From assembly GCA_020912385.1 (NCBI GenBank), contig CP087206.1, forward strand, positions 3,100,001 through 3,164,000: a DNA stretch of 64,000 bases, read 5' to 3'. The stretch is from Neofusicoccum parvum (taxonomy: Eukaryota > Ascomycota > Dothideomycetes > Botryosphaeriales > Botryosphaeriaceae). This document shows positions 10,597-23,442 of the stretch, piece by piece. The first letter of the stretch is position 1; every line of letters begins with the position of its first letter. Under the pieces are notes generated by a model that saw nothing but the letters and a program-made list of their open reading frames with translations, ran no database searches and was not told the DNA's origin. The position numbers and the translations under genes were made by a program.

Positions 10597-12264
10597 ATGT
10601 CCGAGGACAGCGAATTGCAAGCAAGGATTGCCGCGCTGGCTGGTAAGCCGCAGACCGCCAAACTTGACCGCCGTCCACGTCCTAACAAGCACTTCCGCTG
10701 CAGGCAGGATCAACGTCCACAAGCAGCAGCAGACCACTCCGAACCCTCAGCCGGGACCTCACTACGGTAAACATCTGGACCGGGAATCTCGCCACAGCCA
10801 GGACAGTATTGCTGATGCCGGACAAGGGCGCGGTCGCGGACGTGGCGCCTGGGCTCCACACCGCGGTACTCCGTACGGCGCTCCTCGTGGTCGCGGAGGC
10901 AAGATTTTCAATCGCACATTGGTCCTGAACAACAGCAACAACCGAGCCAGTAACGGCTCCCCTGCCACTGGCGCTTCCCAGAGTAACGGAACCGCCGCGG
11001 ACGGCGGCCACGCACCCTCGCCACAGACCAATGAAGCGGCTGGATGGGTTGTCAAGCGTGACAGACATATGCAGCTGATCAACCCAGCCATATACGATCA
11101 GGTCGCTCAGCAGCGTGCCAAGGCCATAGAGCAAAGCACCGAGCAGCGCCGCCAGCAGCGGAGCATGAAGGAAAAAGCTAAGCTCAGCAAACACTTCCAG
11201 GCCATACAAACCGGCCAGCCGCCTATCGGAACCCAAAGCGCCGCGGCCCCGCAGTCCTACGAGATCGAAGTTGATAACATTCGCTTCCGTGTAGCAGACG
11301 GCGGCAGCAAGCTCACCAGGATCTCTAGTACGTGGATCGACGATGCCAATGCCACCGGGCTCATGCAAAGATCTAAAAATTTCTTAGATGATCCCAACAC
11401 CGCCCGAGCAACTCCCAAGCAGGCAAAAATAGGCGGGGTTACCTTTTTGAGGAGCAAGAACGGCAACCTCTACCGTTCCGGACTTATCAAGACCAGGCAG
11501 TACGTCTACGCAGGGGATATGCTGCATCGACAGACTGACATCAACGCAGGAACAAACCTATCAAGAAGATCAACGAGCCTTGTCCGAGGTTCACTACCAC
11601 CGGTTGGCCCTTTCCCTCCTGTTCTATGGATACACGCGACGGCTCGCGCCTCGTCATCCGGTTCGTATGCCCAGAGTCCACACTAACGCGAACACCAGGA
11701 ACGTGCGCGAAGGGTCCCCAGTGCCGTTATCTGCATGATCCGAACAGGGTTGCCATCTGCAAAGACTATTTGCTGAGAGGCAACTGCGCCCTTGGCGATG
11801 GTTGTGACCTGTCGCACGACCCCACCCCCAACCGCGTCCCTGCATGCGTGCATTTCCTGCGCGGTAATTGCACCAACGACGATTGCCGCTATGCACACAT
11901 CAGGGTCAACCCGTCTGGGCCCGTCTGTCGTGCGTTCGGAACGCTCGGTTACTGCGAGAAGGGTTCTGATTGCGCTGAGCGCCATGTGTTTGAATGCCCT
12001 GACTATGCTAACCACGCAGTCTGCCGGAACCCGAAGTGCCGTCTTCCTCACGTTGACCGAGCTGGTCAGATCCGCAAGGCAGCTGCTGCGCAGACAGCCA
12101 GCACTGAACTGGGATCGCCAGATCTGTCAAGTGACGATGAGTACGACGAGATCGACAGCGACGACGTCGATTCGGAGGACGAGATTGAGGAAGATATCCT
12201 GATGCGGGGCTCTGACGAGCACGAGCATGAACTGTCGCAGCAGCAGGACTTTGTTAGCTTCTAA
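10597..12264 (+). CDS. CCCH-type zinc finger protein, ZC3H3-like
   Basis: Four exons: 10597-10642, 10704-11499, 11550-11602 and 11699-12264, giving 486 residues. The N-terminal half is Gly/Arg- and Gln/Asn-rich (GQGRGRGRGAW, APRGRGGKIFN), consistent with RNA binding. After about residue 290 there are five consecutive CCCH fingers, starting CPRFTTTGTCAKGPQCRYLH, then CKDYLLRGNCALGDGCDLSH, CVHFLRGNCTNDDCRYAH, CRAFGTLGYCEKGSDCAERH and CPDYANHAVCRNPKCRLPH. The first finger is only complete when the two small introns around the 53-nt third exon are removed, which strongly supports the model. The C-terminus is acidic (DDEYDEIDSDDVDSEDE). The five-finger array resembles metazoan ZC3H3 and its fungal relatives, linked to nuclear mRNA polyadenylation and export. 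The function here is inferred from that family. Confidence 0.9.
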
Positions 12265-13214
12265 CCTGCAAGTGTAAGTCTCCACGACAACAGGTAAACG
12301 ACAATGCCGGCTGTGGCTGTTGAAAGTGCGCCGGATCCTATCAACACGACACAACGAAAGAGAAAAGAGACTCCCTTGCCTGCCCGCTGTAGTGCTCCCG
12401 CCAGGGCCACCGACGTCTGGCTCGGCGGACCCTTTTTCACCGGTAGAGGTGCGTGCCTGCATGAGCGATGGCGCAGCATTGCATGGAGTTCTTGGTTTCA
12501 CGGCCGTAGAGTCATGATACCCATTGGTCTACGGGACGGTATTGCTGTATAGTAGCTGCAAGGAAAAAATGAAATGAAAATGGTCTTGAAAAGATGAATC
12601 TTCTCCACACTAATTTCAGGTCTGCCACGGTCTCAAGCCTCCTCCGCAATGGAGTCTTTGCCGCCTGAGCTTAACTGAATCGCACGAAGCGAGTGCCATC
12701 CCAACCAGAAGGGAAACTCGATCTCCGCACAACGCCGGCCGGGCGATCACTGCTCATCGACATGCGGGGAAGGCCGATCACCCGCGACAGCAGGTTTGGG
12801 CCGCAAGCAGCGCGGCCATATCGCTGGCGGTTGGACGCGCCGCTTCGCGTGGGCGTCGCGGGCGATCAGCGAACGCTTTGTGCCTGGCGCATTGCCGCCG
12901 TGGTAATTAGCCAAGCCGCGCAGACTGGGGCTCGCGATTCAGTAGGCACCACCTCCCGCACGCGGCTGAGCGCGCTGAGCCCCTCCCGCTGACCACAGCG
13001 AAGCTGTGCGCCTGTACATTAACCCCAACCTCAGCTCCATGTGTCCTCAGCTCCTTTCCAGGACGAACAAGCGCGACAAGGTCAATCGCCGCATCAGATG
13101 AACGCTGGGCCGCGGCTTTATTCCCACGGACGTTGCCTACTCCTTTTGCCCGCCGGCCGCCTTTTTTAGACCTGAATCCGCCGCCCGCGAGTGCCGCCCC
13201 GCCACGCCGACACC
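12265..13214. other. Intergenic region CCCH gene to Sel1 gene
   Basis: 950 bp. It contains open frames on both strands without recognisable domains. Probably 3' UTR of the CCCH gene and promoter of the next gene. Confidence 0.45.
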
Positions 13215-15860
13215 ATGACGCTCAAGGACCTGCTGAAGAAGAAGGACAAGATCAAGAACGGCAGCTCGACGTCCCCGCGCGCGAGCGACGACGCCGGCGC
13301 GACTCCTGAGTTCCGCTTCATGCGCACGACAACCACGACGCAAGAGGTGATCGCACCACCGTCCTTCCCCGGCGAGTCGCCCACCGCGCAGAGCTCCGGC
13401 TTCCTGTCGCCCGACCCGGCAAAACAGTCGAAGGAGAATGCACGCAAGAGCGTGTTCGGGCGCTCGCTGTCCAGCGCCGGCAACAGCCGCGGCGGCGACA
13501 AGCGCTTCTCGGAGCGCCTGCACCTGGGCGGCCGCTCGCGCTCGGCGTCCAGCCTGGTGAACCTGCCGTCGGACCTGCCGGCGGTCGACGAGGGCGTGGC
13601 GCGGAACGCGGAGCACGAGGCGCAGTGGGAGAAGAGGGCGACCATACTGGCCAAGGGCACGCTGATCAGCAAGTCGGGCAACCTGGGGGACTCTGGGCTC
13701 GACGCGCCGCGCCGGAGCCCGAGCCCGGCGGGCGTGAGCGACCCGGGCAAAGACGTACGTTCCTTGCCGTCAATATCACAATGCGAGCTGCAGGGGCAAG
13801 TGCTGAGATTGGCTGCCGCCGCGTAGGAAAACATCCAGGAGGCCATCAGGCTTCACGAGGCTGGCGGTGAGTTTGGACCCTGCTGTTTCACGCGGGCAGA
13901 GGCTGACGGCGCCCATCACGCAGATCTGGAGAGGTCGACGGAGATCTTTGGGCGGCTGGCGGACCCGAATGGAACCAACAATGCGCTGAGCCAGGTGCTC
14001 TACGGGCTCGCGTTGAGGTCAGTCGTCACACCTCAGCTGTGACTACCTGCGGGCGGGCTGCTGATATGTGAGGCAGACACGGCTGGGGCTGCACGCCGAA
14101 TCCTGAGCTGGCAGTCACGTATCTCTCGTACGCAGCATCGAACAGCGCCGAGATCGAGGCACTGGCGCTGCAGGCAGGCATGACCAAGGGCGGCTCGGCC
14201 AAGGGCGAGCTCGTTCTGGCCATGTTCGAGCTTGCCAATAGTTTCCGGCACGGCTGGGGCGTCAAGAAGGATGCCGCAGCGGCCAGGCAATACTACGAGA
14301 CGGCGGCCAACCTGGGCGACACTGACGCAATGAACGAGGCGGCGTGGTGCTATGTCGAAGGGTTTGGGTGCAAGAAGGACAAAGTGAGTCATCCGGGCGG
14401 CCCTGCTGCCGTTATTTTTGGAGCAGGCGGGCAAGGAGAAAAAGATGTCTTGCGCAAGCCACATCTCTCCGACAGCCTCACTTGTTGGGCAGCGACGGGC
14501 AACGGCTAACGGGACTCACGCGCATTGCAGTTCAAAGCCGCACAGTTCCTGCGGTTGGCGGAGGAGAAGGGGAACAAGACGATTGGCAACACCTGGTAAG
14601 CCTGCTTTCCCGTTTCTCGCACTCCCGCGCCTCTTTGGTTTCACTTCCCGCCCGGCCCTGCCGTCCCGGAGTCCCTGTGTCCCGTTCGAGAGGAGCGCCA
14701 CGCGTCGACGAGGCTCCAAGCCGTCAGCCGCCCCGTCACGTTACCGGCAGATGACCACGCCCCGGGAAGCGCGCGCCCGCTGCTGCGAACGCCAGCCGAG
14801 CCCCCGGCGGCGGACCCTGTGCGTGCGAGGGCGACGCATCGCGAGGGCGGCGCGGGCGGCGAGGGCGGCGGTGATGGGCGCGGAGAGTCAGCGGCACTCG
14901 CAACAACAGCCGCCCCAGCAACAGCAGCCGGCGCTCGCACGCACCGCCGTGGAGCCCGCTGTGGCTTCGTCACGGGCACACCCGAACGGGACCGCGCCGC
15001 CTGGGAAAGCGGGCTAGCGCGTGTCAAGGGCAGCGGTGGTGCAGCGAGGCATTGGCTGAGGGCGCTCCCTCTGCGCTCCGCCGTCTCCGCCATCAGCAAT
15101 TTTGCTCGCTTAGCGCTGCGCCGGAGAAGAGGCACGGCTCGGCCCCCACCCACCGCCGGCGCGCTGCACCACTTGCGCGGCGCTGCCTGCGCCAGACCTG
15201 CGCTGCATGGGCAGCCAGCACCCCTCTGCCGTGCATACACGTGGCAGCGCACCTGTGGCTTCCCCCCGGCACCACCACACCCTCTCTGCCCGCCACCCTG
15301 GCCCGCAACCACCGGACCGGATCGCGCGATGACGGGCATGTTCGTCAACAACGTGACGGGGTGCGCGGTTGCCAGAGCCGACAGCAGCGCGCCGGATGGC
15401 GCCAGCAGCGCGCGGGGATCCAACCGCCGCCCGCCCTCTCTCGCCCACCTCTCCTGCTCTGCTTGCTTTCTTTTTCCGACGACGATGCTGCCGTCGACCC
15501 TGCCCACCTCGTTTTTGCTTTTTGATGCTCCCGCCCGCTTTCCAGCTCATCACCCACCTCCCCCCGCGGGTTTACCCGGTGGAGGGGGCGAGGCAGGCTT
15601 ATGCACGCTAAAATCTCGTTCGCGCTCCTTTTTCCGATCTTGCGCGTTGCATGACGATGTCAGGAAAGGGAACGGGCGCGCGGCGTGGGTGTGTGTGGTG
15701 ATATTGGCTGCCATGCGGGCAGGGGCGGGGGTTCAGAAAACCGATTTTCGACTGCACATGGGCAGACGGTTACACGAGGCCGTTGCGGGATCACAGATCG
15801 GCTGACGTTGATTTGCGTGCTTATAGGATCTGGAAGGAGAAGTACAACCCCAAGTCATGA
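13215..15860 (+). CDS. Sel1-repeat (TPR-like) protein with a very long last intron
   Basis: Six exons: 13215-13754, 13827-13866, 13924-14017, 14077-14383, 14531-14595 and 15827-15860, giving 359 residues. The first 180 residues are Ser/Pro-rich and probably disordered, beginning MTLKDLLKKKDKIK. The rest is built of Sel1 repeats (ALSQVLYGLALRHGWGC, LAMFELANSFRHGWGVKKD, AMNEAAWCYVEGFGCKKDK), ending GNTW|IWKEKYNPKS. Sel1 proteins act as adaptors. The last exon encodes only 11 residues and is separated by a 1231-nt intron, far longer than the others (about 58-147 nt). The join is in phase (TG|G) and restores an ending of the kind I remember from fungal Sel1 homologues. A start at the upstream GTG is unlikely. 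Cellular role not established. Confidence 0.82.
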
Positions 15861-18800
15861 TGAGGAGGGAATGTGCCGACGCGGCCCCCGAGAGTGGCTG
15901 GCGGCGCAGCAGGAGGGAGGAGGAGAGGGCTTGGGTGTTGCTCACGCGGGCGCCCGCGCCCCTCCGGATTTGTGTAAGTGCGCGTGTATCTTTTTCGGGT
16001 TGGGCGAGATAGGATGGTCAACAGGCGTATTGGGTGGTCTCTTTTTTTTTTTCTCGCACTATTCCTTGCCCCCCGGCCCATCGCTTGCGGTTGGACGGAC
16101 GGAATGGGAGCGGTGGGCGGTCTTCTTTCCTTTCGGTTACCTGATTGTCACCCTTCCTATGGCTTCCTTCCTTCCTGTCCTTCCACTCGGCGAGCGCAGC
16201 GCGGCACGGCACGGTACGACACGGCCGGCCGGCGGACGGCCGGACAGACCGGCGCTTTTTCCTGCTCAGATGATGAGTGATGATGACGCCTCGTCGTCCG
16301 CCTCTTCTTCGTCCTTCGGCCGTTCCATCGTTTCAGCAAGTCACCCTTGTTCGGGAATAGAAAGATATTGGATCGGTCGACCAGGGGCCGATTCAGGGTA
16401 AAGAGGTATCAAAGTATAAATCGGGGGATTATGGGAGAAGGAAAAATTCAAATGCGAGGCAGAGGTTCGGATTGGGCGGTTGGTTGTGCCTGCAGAGTGG
16501 TTGGCAGGTGGTGCTGCGGCGTCATGGGCTGGGCTGTGTTTTCCCGGCTTATGGCGGCTGCGCCTTTCGTTGGCTGACCTGACCTGACCGGGCTTCGGCT
16601 CTGCTCTGCCCTCCGCTGCTCTGCTCCGGCTGGCTGGATGGGCTGGCTGTCTGACACGCCTCTCGCCCTTGGCCCCTGGACTGTTGGGAGTCTGGACTGT
16701 GGCTGTTGCGAGCGGGGAGGGGCTTACTTTGGGTTTGCGTGTTTGACCGGCCATTACCACCACCACCATGACCGGCCGGTGCGGTGCGGCGCGGCACGGC
16801 GGCGCGGCGCGGGCTTTTTTTTTTTCTTTTCTTTTTCTTCCGTCTAATTCTCTTTCTGCGCAGTACATACTTACAGCACACTATACGAGTCGTGGGGCAT
16901 CGTTTTGCTAAACCTCTTTCCATGTGCTTCTCCCTGGATCCGGGGCTCCCCCTTTTCCGCATATCCAATACTTTCTCCATGTATCTTCTCCTCTCGCGCG
17001 GGTGACAATCTTATGCCTCCGGATCCGTGGCCGGCCGTAGGCCATACACCATACACCATATACGATGCGTGCTAGTGCGGATTATACGTGGCAGTGGTGA
17101 GGGTTTCAGAAAAGTAGCGTGAGCGAGTGAGGGCGTTTGTGATCGAAGGGCTGTCAAGCCATCATTCAACAGCACCACGCTGCCCCCCCGTTACCAAGGG
17201 CCAGTGACGAGACGTGTGGGAGTGAAGCCTCTAGTCAGTCAGTGCAAGACAGACGGGAAGGAAAAAAAAAGTCAGATGTTCAGCCATCAGTCAGTCGCTC
17301 AGCCCATCCGGTCAGGTTGTCGCTCTCCGCGGGGTCGGTCATGCAGTGATGTGGCTCAGCAGCAGCGGCAGCAGCAGCAACTGCTGCGAACGTGAGCTGA
17401 TGCTAGTCAGTCTCTCGCTGCGCCGTCGTTCTTCACGCAAAGCAAGCTGTCACTTTTCAGTCACTCGTTCCATGCCATTCGCTCAACTGTTCGTTTGTCA
17501 TTGGTCTGTCCACACGTGCAGCACGGGCGCCCCTGGCATCTTTTCGTGTGCCGCTGCAGTGGCATCTAACTTTCGCACGTGTCGGCGCCGATGGGAGAAC
17601 ATGCGGAAATGCATGCAGCTACCCTTCGGCACCTCTCTCTTTCCGTCCGGAGGGCCAGACCGGAATCCTTGGTGTCTCCCGCTCTCTCCAATGCCGTGTA
17701 TGTACGCTTACTCGCAGCAGAGAGTTAAAACGGAGGCGCCATGCAACGCGTCTGGCTTACTCGGCATGCTCGGGAGAGCAATCGAAGGGACGGACGGGAA
17801 AGCAAATGCCGAGAGCAATCGGTCTTGGATGGCAGGGGAAAGCGCCGACAGGTGTTGGGAAGAAGGAAGAAGAAAGACGAAGGAAGTGGGGGACCCACAT
17901 ATCTCACCATCTCACTCTTTCTCGGCCGCAGGATCCGCGGTGTGTGAGGCAATGCATCGTGTTCGCAATCGCATGCGCAGGCACGAATGGAGATGGGGAG
18001 GGGACAAGCGGAGTACGTGAGGGGATTGCGTGTTTGCTTTCGTACGAGATCGTGATGGTCTGTTGGTAATCGATGATGACGAGTGTTGAGGGGGCCTTCG
18101 TGCTCATCTTTTTTTTTTTTCGTCCCCGCCGTAGCCACAACGGCGGTGCCGGCGGTGGAGAGCTGGATGGCGCAGGCGGACGCGGCTCATCATTGTGTAA
18201 GATCGTCAGATAACGACATCTCTCATCATCATCGCAGTCCACAGCAGCAAAGTGGGGAGGGGGAGCAGGGAGAACAGCAAAGGGAAAGTGGGAACAAACA
18301 CCATGGCCGCATTGAGGCGACGAACACCCTCCGGGTCTCCAAGCTCCGGGGCTGCCCTTTCCTAGCCCTGCGCTCCGGATCTTTTGCCGAGCGAGCAGTG
18401 GGAGGCGATGTGCGTGGACTGGCGTGGATGGCGGTTCCACTTGCGGCTGATTGTGCTGCAGAGGGGAAAGTGGGCTGTTCGCGCGGTGTCGTTCGTAGAT
18501 CTCTTTCTTCATGTACGACGCAGCCGCCAAGTCGCGCGCGGCTTGGCTGTCTGTTCTTGTTTGCGGCGAGTCGTGGGTGGGCGCTGCTCAGCGCTGCCGG
18601 CCTCAAATAGCAAGTGGTGGCCCGTCCGCGCGCGCCCATCAACAGTGGAGACGCAGCGAGAGGCTCTCAGGAATTCGGGTGGCTGGGAGGCAGGCCCTTA
18701 CTGTGGAGATGGGGTCGGCGAGAGTCAGGCTGGTGGGCCGGTGGTTGAGGGCTACTGCGGCTGTTGCGCCGCGCACAGCCAGACGCGCGGGAAGGGCCAC

Positions 18801-21426
18801 CACCAAACACGCGCTACTCGCCGGCCTGCAGCGCGCTTGGGGCGTCCTCGTCTCGTCGAGCCGGCCTGGCTGTGTCTGGTGCGCTCTGGGTTCCGCTCTG
18901 CCGCCCGGCCGGGTCAGTTGGCTGTGCGCGCGGCGTGTGCTCGTTCTCGTGAGAGATGCGGCCGAGTAAGCGGGTGGAGTCTGATCGTCCGCGGCATCGT
19001 CGCCGTCGTTCGTCGCTGACCGGCCGGAGGGGCCAATTACTCGTGTATCAGCGTGTTTTGCTGAATGTGTACTGCCACTCCGGCGGCTCCAGCTGCCACT
19101 GCGGCTCTAACCACGCGCGCCCCATAGTAATCGCGCCCCATACACGCACGCAATTCCCTCCAATCCCCTCGCCTGGCGCGTCTGGCGCCATTGCCCCGTT
19201 GTGGCAGACCGCAGGCGCCACTCCCAATGCGGCAGTCGGCTGCAATAGGAGGCTCCTTCATCTAACGCGTTTGCGAATGGGCGTCGTGGGCGCGGTGCCT
19301 ACACCACAATACGGGAAAGCTTAGGCCGCGGAGCAGGAGGGAGGCGAGCAGACGGGCCGAGGCCAGGCAGCCGTCAGCTGCGGGTGGTCTGAGGGCTGGC
19401 TGCCGGAGCGTCTATCTTCATGCATGTTGTGGCCGGCGCCCTCTGCTGACCTTTGGTGTTGAGTCTAGCGCAGCGCGGGCGGGCGCGTGCGGAGGGCCAG
19501 TGAGTCGAGCTCCAGCGCTGCTGCGCCTCCTCGTGGCCCAGCTGTGGCTCTGGGCTGCCCTCTGCGCTGCAGCTGCTGCACGGCGTCGTGGTCGTCCGTG
19601 TGCGCGCTTGGTCGTTGCGCGTGCCCAGTGCCATTGCTCCGGCGGCCGGCTAGCTATCCGGATAGCTATCCGCAGCGACAAGTCGCGGGCGCCGGGGCAG
19701 CGCGGCGGCCAGTGGGCGCGCGGCGTCTGATAGACGGTGGCCAGTGTGCGCGCCCGGGCTCGCGAGCAGCGAGAGGCACGGGCGCCGTGGTCAGTGGGTG
19801 TCTGGCTTCCGGCGCGCGAGTGCCGCGCGAGGCTGCTGCTGCTGCTGCGGCGGCGGCGGCGGTACGGCGGCGGCGTCGTCTGTCGTCGTCGTCGGGCGGC
19901 GGCGCGGCGCGTCCTGTCTGGCTGTCTGGCTGTGTGGACGGCCCGCCGGCCGGGGCTGGTGGCGGCTGGCTGCGTCTGCTGCGGCTTGAGCCGGTCGCTG
20001 TGGCAGTGGCAGTGGCCGTGGCCGTGGTGCCGGGGGGCGCGGTGGCAAGTGCGTGTGTGACACCATCGCCGTACATCTCTGTGGGGAAGCGCTGTGACTG
20101 CGGCTGCAGCGCGCAGAGGCCGCTCGCGCTGGCGGCGGGCATCGTGCGCCAGCGCGCCGCCGAGTCGCCGGCGGCCCCATCCTCCCCCTCCCCCCTCCCG
20201 TACCGGCCCTAGCCTGCCCGCCCAAGCCCCCCGTGCCAGCGCGCGGTTGGCGGGCGCGCCGCAGGCTCTGCTCGCCGCGGGCGTCACGGTCATAATGGCG
20301 GTGAATGTCTCAGGTGCTGCACGATTGCGGAGTTAGCGCGCCCATCAGGGTCTCTCTTTTCGGCGCCCTTGCGCGCCGCCAGTGCCCGTCCCCGTGCGTT
20401 TGCAGCGAGCGGCGGCAGATCCTTTTCTCGCTGTCTTTTCCCATGTGCGAGACAAGTGCGTGCGTGCGTGCGCGTGTGCGTGAGCAAAGGGCGACGTGAT
20501 ATGGCGGGGTTGTGTCCTAGCTTGCCAGCACAGCAGAAAATCTGGCGGCAGCCGGCGTGAGATCCAATTTGCAAGAGTCTGAGAGCGCCCCCAACAGATG
20601 CCGTCTAGCACCGAGGCCGTCGCATTAGATACAGGAAACAAAGCCATCCCAAAATAGGTGCCGCCGCCAAGAGAAGAGAATCGAGCGCGGAGTCTTGTCG
20701 ATTGTATGCTGCCGAGAGTCCCGGCACGAGAGATGGAAATCCAGTTCCCAATCTGAGATGAAAGTCGAAAATCAAGGAAAAGTCGCTGCCAAATGTGGAA
20801 AGGTGCCTCCAAATTGCCCGCCGTATCAACATCACTCGTCACCGTCCTTCCAATCGTGTCACATGTCCCGTTCGTTCCCGTCCTTCCCACGCTGTGCCCC
20901 CTCTGCCTGATAGCCCGTCCCAATGTCCGTGAGAGTCCACAAAGGAAACAAGGAAATGAAAACACACATGACCGCAGAAATGCTCACTGGAAAGAAACAA
21001 GGAAACGATCGCTCGCCACGCTCTGCTAAAAGAATCAATCAAGTCAAAGCCACAAAGTAGAGAGACAGAAAGGAAATTGGGCCACAACAACCCAGGAGCC
21101 CCACGGCGAGGCTTTGTGCGTGTTCGCTGCCTCGCCGCGTTGAGCGACGTGCGGCCGGTGAGGCCATGCGCCCGTTCCCGCAAAGGGGAAGAGGAATGTC
21201 TGCCGTGTGCGTGACTGCTGTCCGCGGCGGGCAGTGAAGCCTCGATGCTTTGGAGTCGATGGTATGCTGACATCGCTGGAAAACAAGCAGGCTAAATCCG
21301 TGAGAATCCGTGATGATATGACAATCTTGGAAGCGAATACACGCCGGGGCTGAGGGTTGTGTGGACTAGTTGGTAGTTGGTGGTTTAAATGATCGTCGGG
21401 GCAGGTGACCAGCGGGCGAGCTTGTC
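15861..21426. other. Long gene-poor interval downstream of Sel1 and bZIP genes
   Basis: About 5.6 kb between the convergent Sel1 and bZIP genes. Many GC-rich open frames overlap on both strands, which is expected from composition, and none shows a recognisable domain or consistent splicing. It holds T tracts (about 16041-16053 and 18109-18120), CTG/CGG-rich low complexity at about 19835-19880, a GGCAGT/GGCCGT tandem at 20002-20027 and an 18-bp perfect palindrome at 19651-19668. It may be long 3' UTR, non-coding RNA or simply intergenic DNA. Confidence 0.5.
19651..19668. repeat. 18-bp perfect palindrome
   Basis: TAGCTATCCGGATAGCTA is its own reverse complement and is followed by a further direct copy of AGCTATCCG's core. 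It contains two GATA/TATC elements facing each other. Role unknown. Confidence 0.6.
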
Positions 21427-23442
21427 TCAGACGGCTGCCTCGCTCTTCACACTGCCGGGGCTGCTAACAGCCAGGTTGCTGGTGTCCTCAACCATTCGCT
21501 TGAATTCGCGAACGACTTCGGTGGGGATCTTGTCCCAGAGCAGACTGCGCGTGTACACGTCGGCCGCCGTCTCGCCCTTGCGCTCTTCGCGCATGGCGGC
21601 GAGCGACTCGGCGAGGTTGCGGCGGTGCTGCGAGGTAGGAGTGGCCGGGGGCGTTCCCTCGTCGCGACGGCCGAAGTCGGTGGACGTCAGGCTGTTGTAC
21701 TGCGAGGGGGTGATGGAGAAAACCTGCTCAGCCTCCTGCTCCTTCGTAGGCTGAGTCAGCTGAGCATGCAGCTGATCGAAGTGCGGGTTGCCGGTGCTTT
21801 GGGAGATGGATGCGAACTCCGCGCCGGAGAGCGTGGGCTTGGGCCAGGCAGAACCCGAGGGAGTGGGCTCAAGGGCCTCGACGCGGTTGACGAGAAGGTT
21901 GTGCGCGGACTGGGCCGACGGCTCGACACCGGCATCCTTGAAGATGCTGTCGAGAACGGAGGCCGACGCGGCACGAACATCCTCGGGCATGCGAGGAATT
22001 GCGGGCGCCGACGAACCGGAGTTGCTGGCGACGAAGGCACCGCACAGAAGAAGCATGAGAAGAAGGCCGGAAGCGACCGGCTTCTCCTGCTCGGCAGTGT
22101 CCTTCTTGCGGGAAACGACGAGCGACGTCTCCATCGGCTGCTGGCCATTGGCCTCTTCCATGCAGAAGTCGTTGTAGATGTAGCTGTCCCACTCGTTGCC
22201 GCCCATGTTGAGGTTGTCCATGTCGTTGGCAAAGTCGGTGAAGGTGGAGCTGGGCACGGCAGCCATGGCAGGGCTGCTCTGGCTCTCGAGCTTGTCGGTG
22301 AGGATGGAGACCTTCTTGCGAAGCTCGCCAGTCTCGAGGGTGTGAGTGCGCACCATCTCCTCCTTCTCCCACTGCAGGTTTTCGATGAGCTGCTGGGCCT
22401 CGAGCTGCTGTCTGTGCCACTGCTCTTTCTCGTGCATGGCGGCCTCGACCTGCAGCCTCATGCTCTGCAGGTCGTCTTCAAGCTGGACGACACGCTCGGT
22501 CCAGAGCTTCTTCTCCTCCTCCAGCTCTTCGGTGTGTTTTTTCTTGCGTTGCCGCGAGTCAAGACTGTGAGAAACGTTAGCAAGGGGAAATCAAGATACC
22601 AAAACGAGGCGGCTGCAAGAACCAAAAGACCAAATGCGGGAGGGAGAATCGTACGCGGCCTGTCTGTTGCGGAGGAGACGCTTTTGCTGCTTCAGCTCCT
22701 TGATCTCTTCCTCGTTGGTGGACTGGGCGATGAGCTGGTCGATGTTGAGCAAGCTGCGCTCGGGCGGGATCTCGAAGCGAGCGTTCTTCTTGCGGATGCC
22801 ATCGCGACGAGGGAAGGGAGAGTAGGATCGGGCGGGCGGGGTGTTGGGGCGCATGCGCTTGTTGATGGGGCGCGACTCCATCTCCTGGGCGGCCATGGCC
22901 ATCCACTCCTTGTTGGAGTGCGGGGACGGCGGGTTGCCGGATGGCGTCGGCTGGAACACGGAAGCGGGCCGAACGTTCATGGGCAGGCCGGAGAAGGCCT
23001 GGGGCTCGGTGGAGCCGACGGCAAGGTAATTTGAGTCGTAGGAGTCCTGGCCAAACATGTTGGAGGCGGGTGTCCGCGAGTCTTCGTCCTGCATGGGCGG
23101 CCACACAGGTTGTTGTTGGTCGTAGATGCCGGGCATCTGCTGTGCTTGGGACTGCTGGCGCATGTAGGGGTTGTTGTTGTTGCCCTGGAAGAAGGGGTTT
23201 GTTGATACATTGGCGCTCCGGTCAAGGTATGCGGGCGCAGCATAGTCGCTGTCGAAAAAATTGGCCTCCGGCGAGAAGATGCCGGCGGCACTGGTGGTGG
23301 GGGACATGACCGAGGCGGTGGTGTCCAGCAGCGAGTCGTTAGCAAAGTCGTTGTCGTCAAAGAAGGCGGCAGCAGGCTTGGAGTCGTGGGGTAGCCGTGA
23401 TGCGTTGGTGGTGGTGAAGTCCATGGACTGCGAGTGAGCCAT
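21427..23442 (-). CDS. bZIP transcription factor with possible C-terminal membrane anchor
   Basis: Two exons, 23442-22655 and 22564-21427, giving 641 residues. The 90-nt intron interrupts the basic region exactly at NRQAA|LDSRQRKKK, and joining restores the bZIP signature N-x7-R. The N-terminal 250 residues are Asn/Gln/Pro/Ser-rich. The basic region at about 250-275 is followed by a long coiled-coil zipper (HTEELEEEKKLWTERVVQLE, onwards to about residue 360). Residues about 426-443 (VASGLLLMLLLCGAFVAS) are uninterrupted hydrophobic, long enough for a single membrane pass, with a further 200 residues after it. That layout recalls ATF6/CREB3-type tethered factors, though the hydrophobic stretch could also be a buried helix. 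The gene stands alone between two multi-kilobase gene-poor regions, which hints at complex regulation. I do not recognise a named orthologue with certainty. Confidence 0.88.

Noticed and set aside
14641..15805. Two long overlapping frames inside the 1.2 kb Sel1 intron (288 and 328 codons)
   Set aside because: Opposite strands, GC-driven Arg/Ala/Pro content, no domain. Kept only as a reason to check transcription.
19418..20293. 291-codon minus-strand frame with matching plus-strand frames
   Set aside because: Region is CTG/CGG-rich low complexity; all frames are open from GC bias.
21625..23034. 469-codon plus-strand frame over the bZIP gene
   Set aside because: Antisense shadow of the bZIP coding exons.
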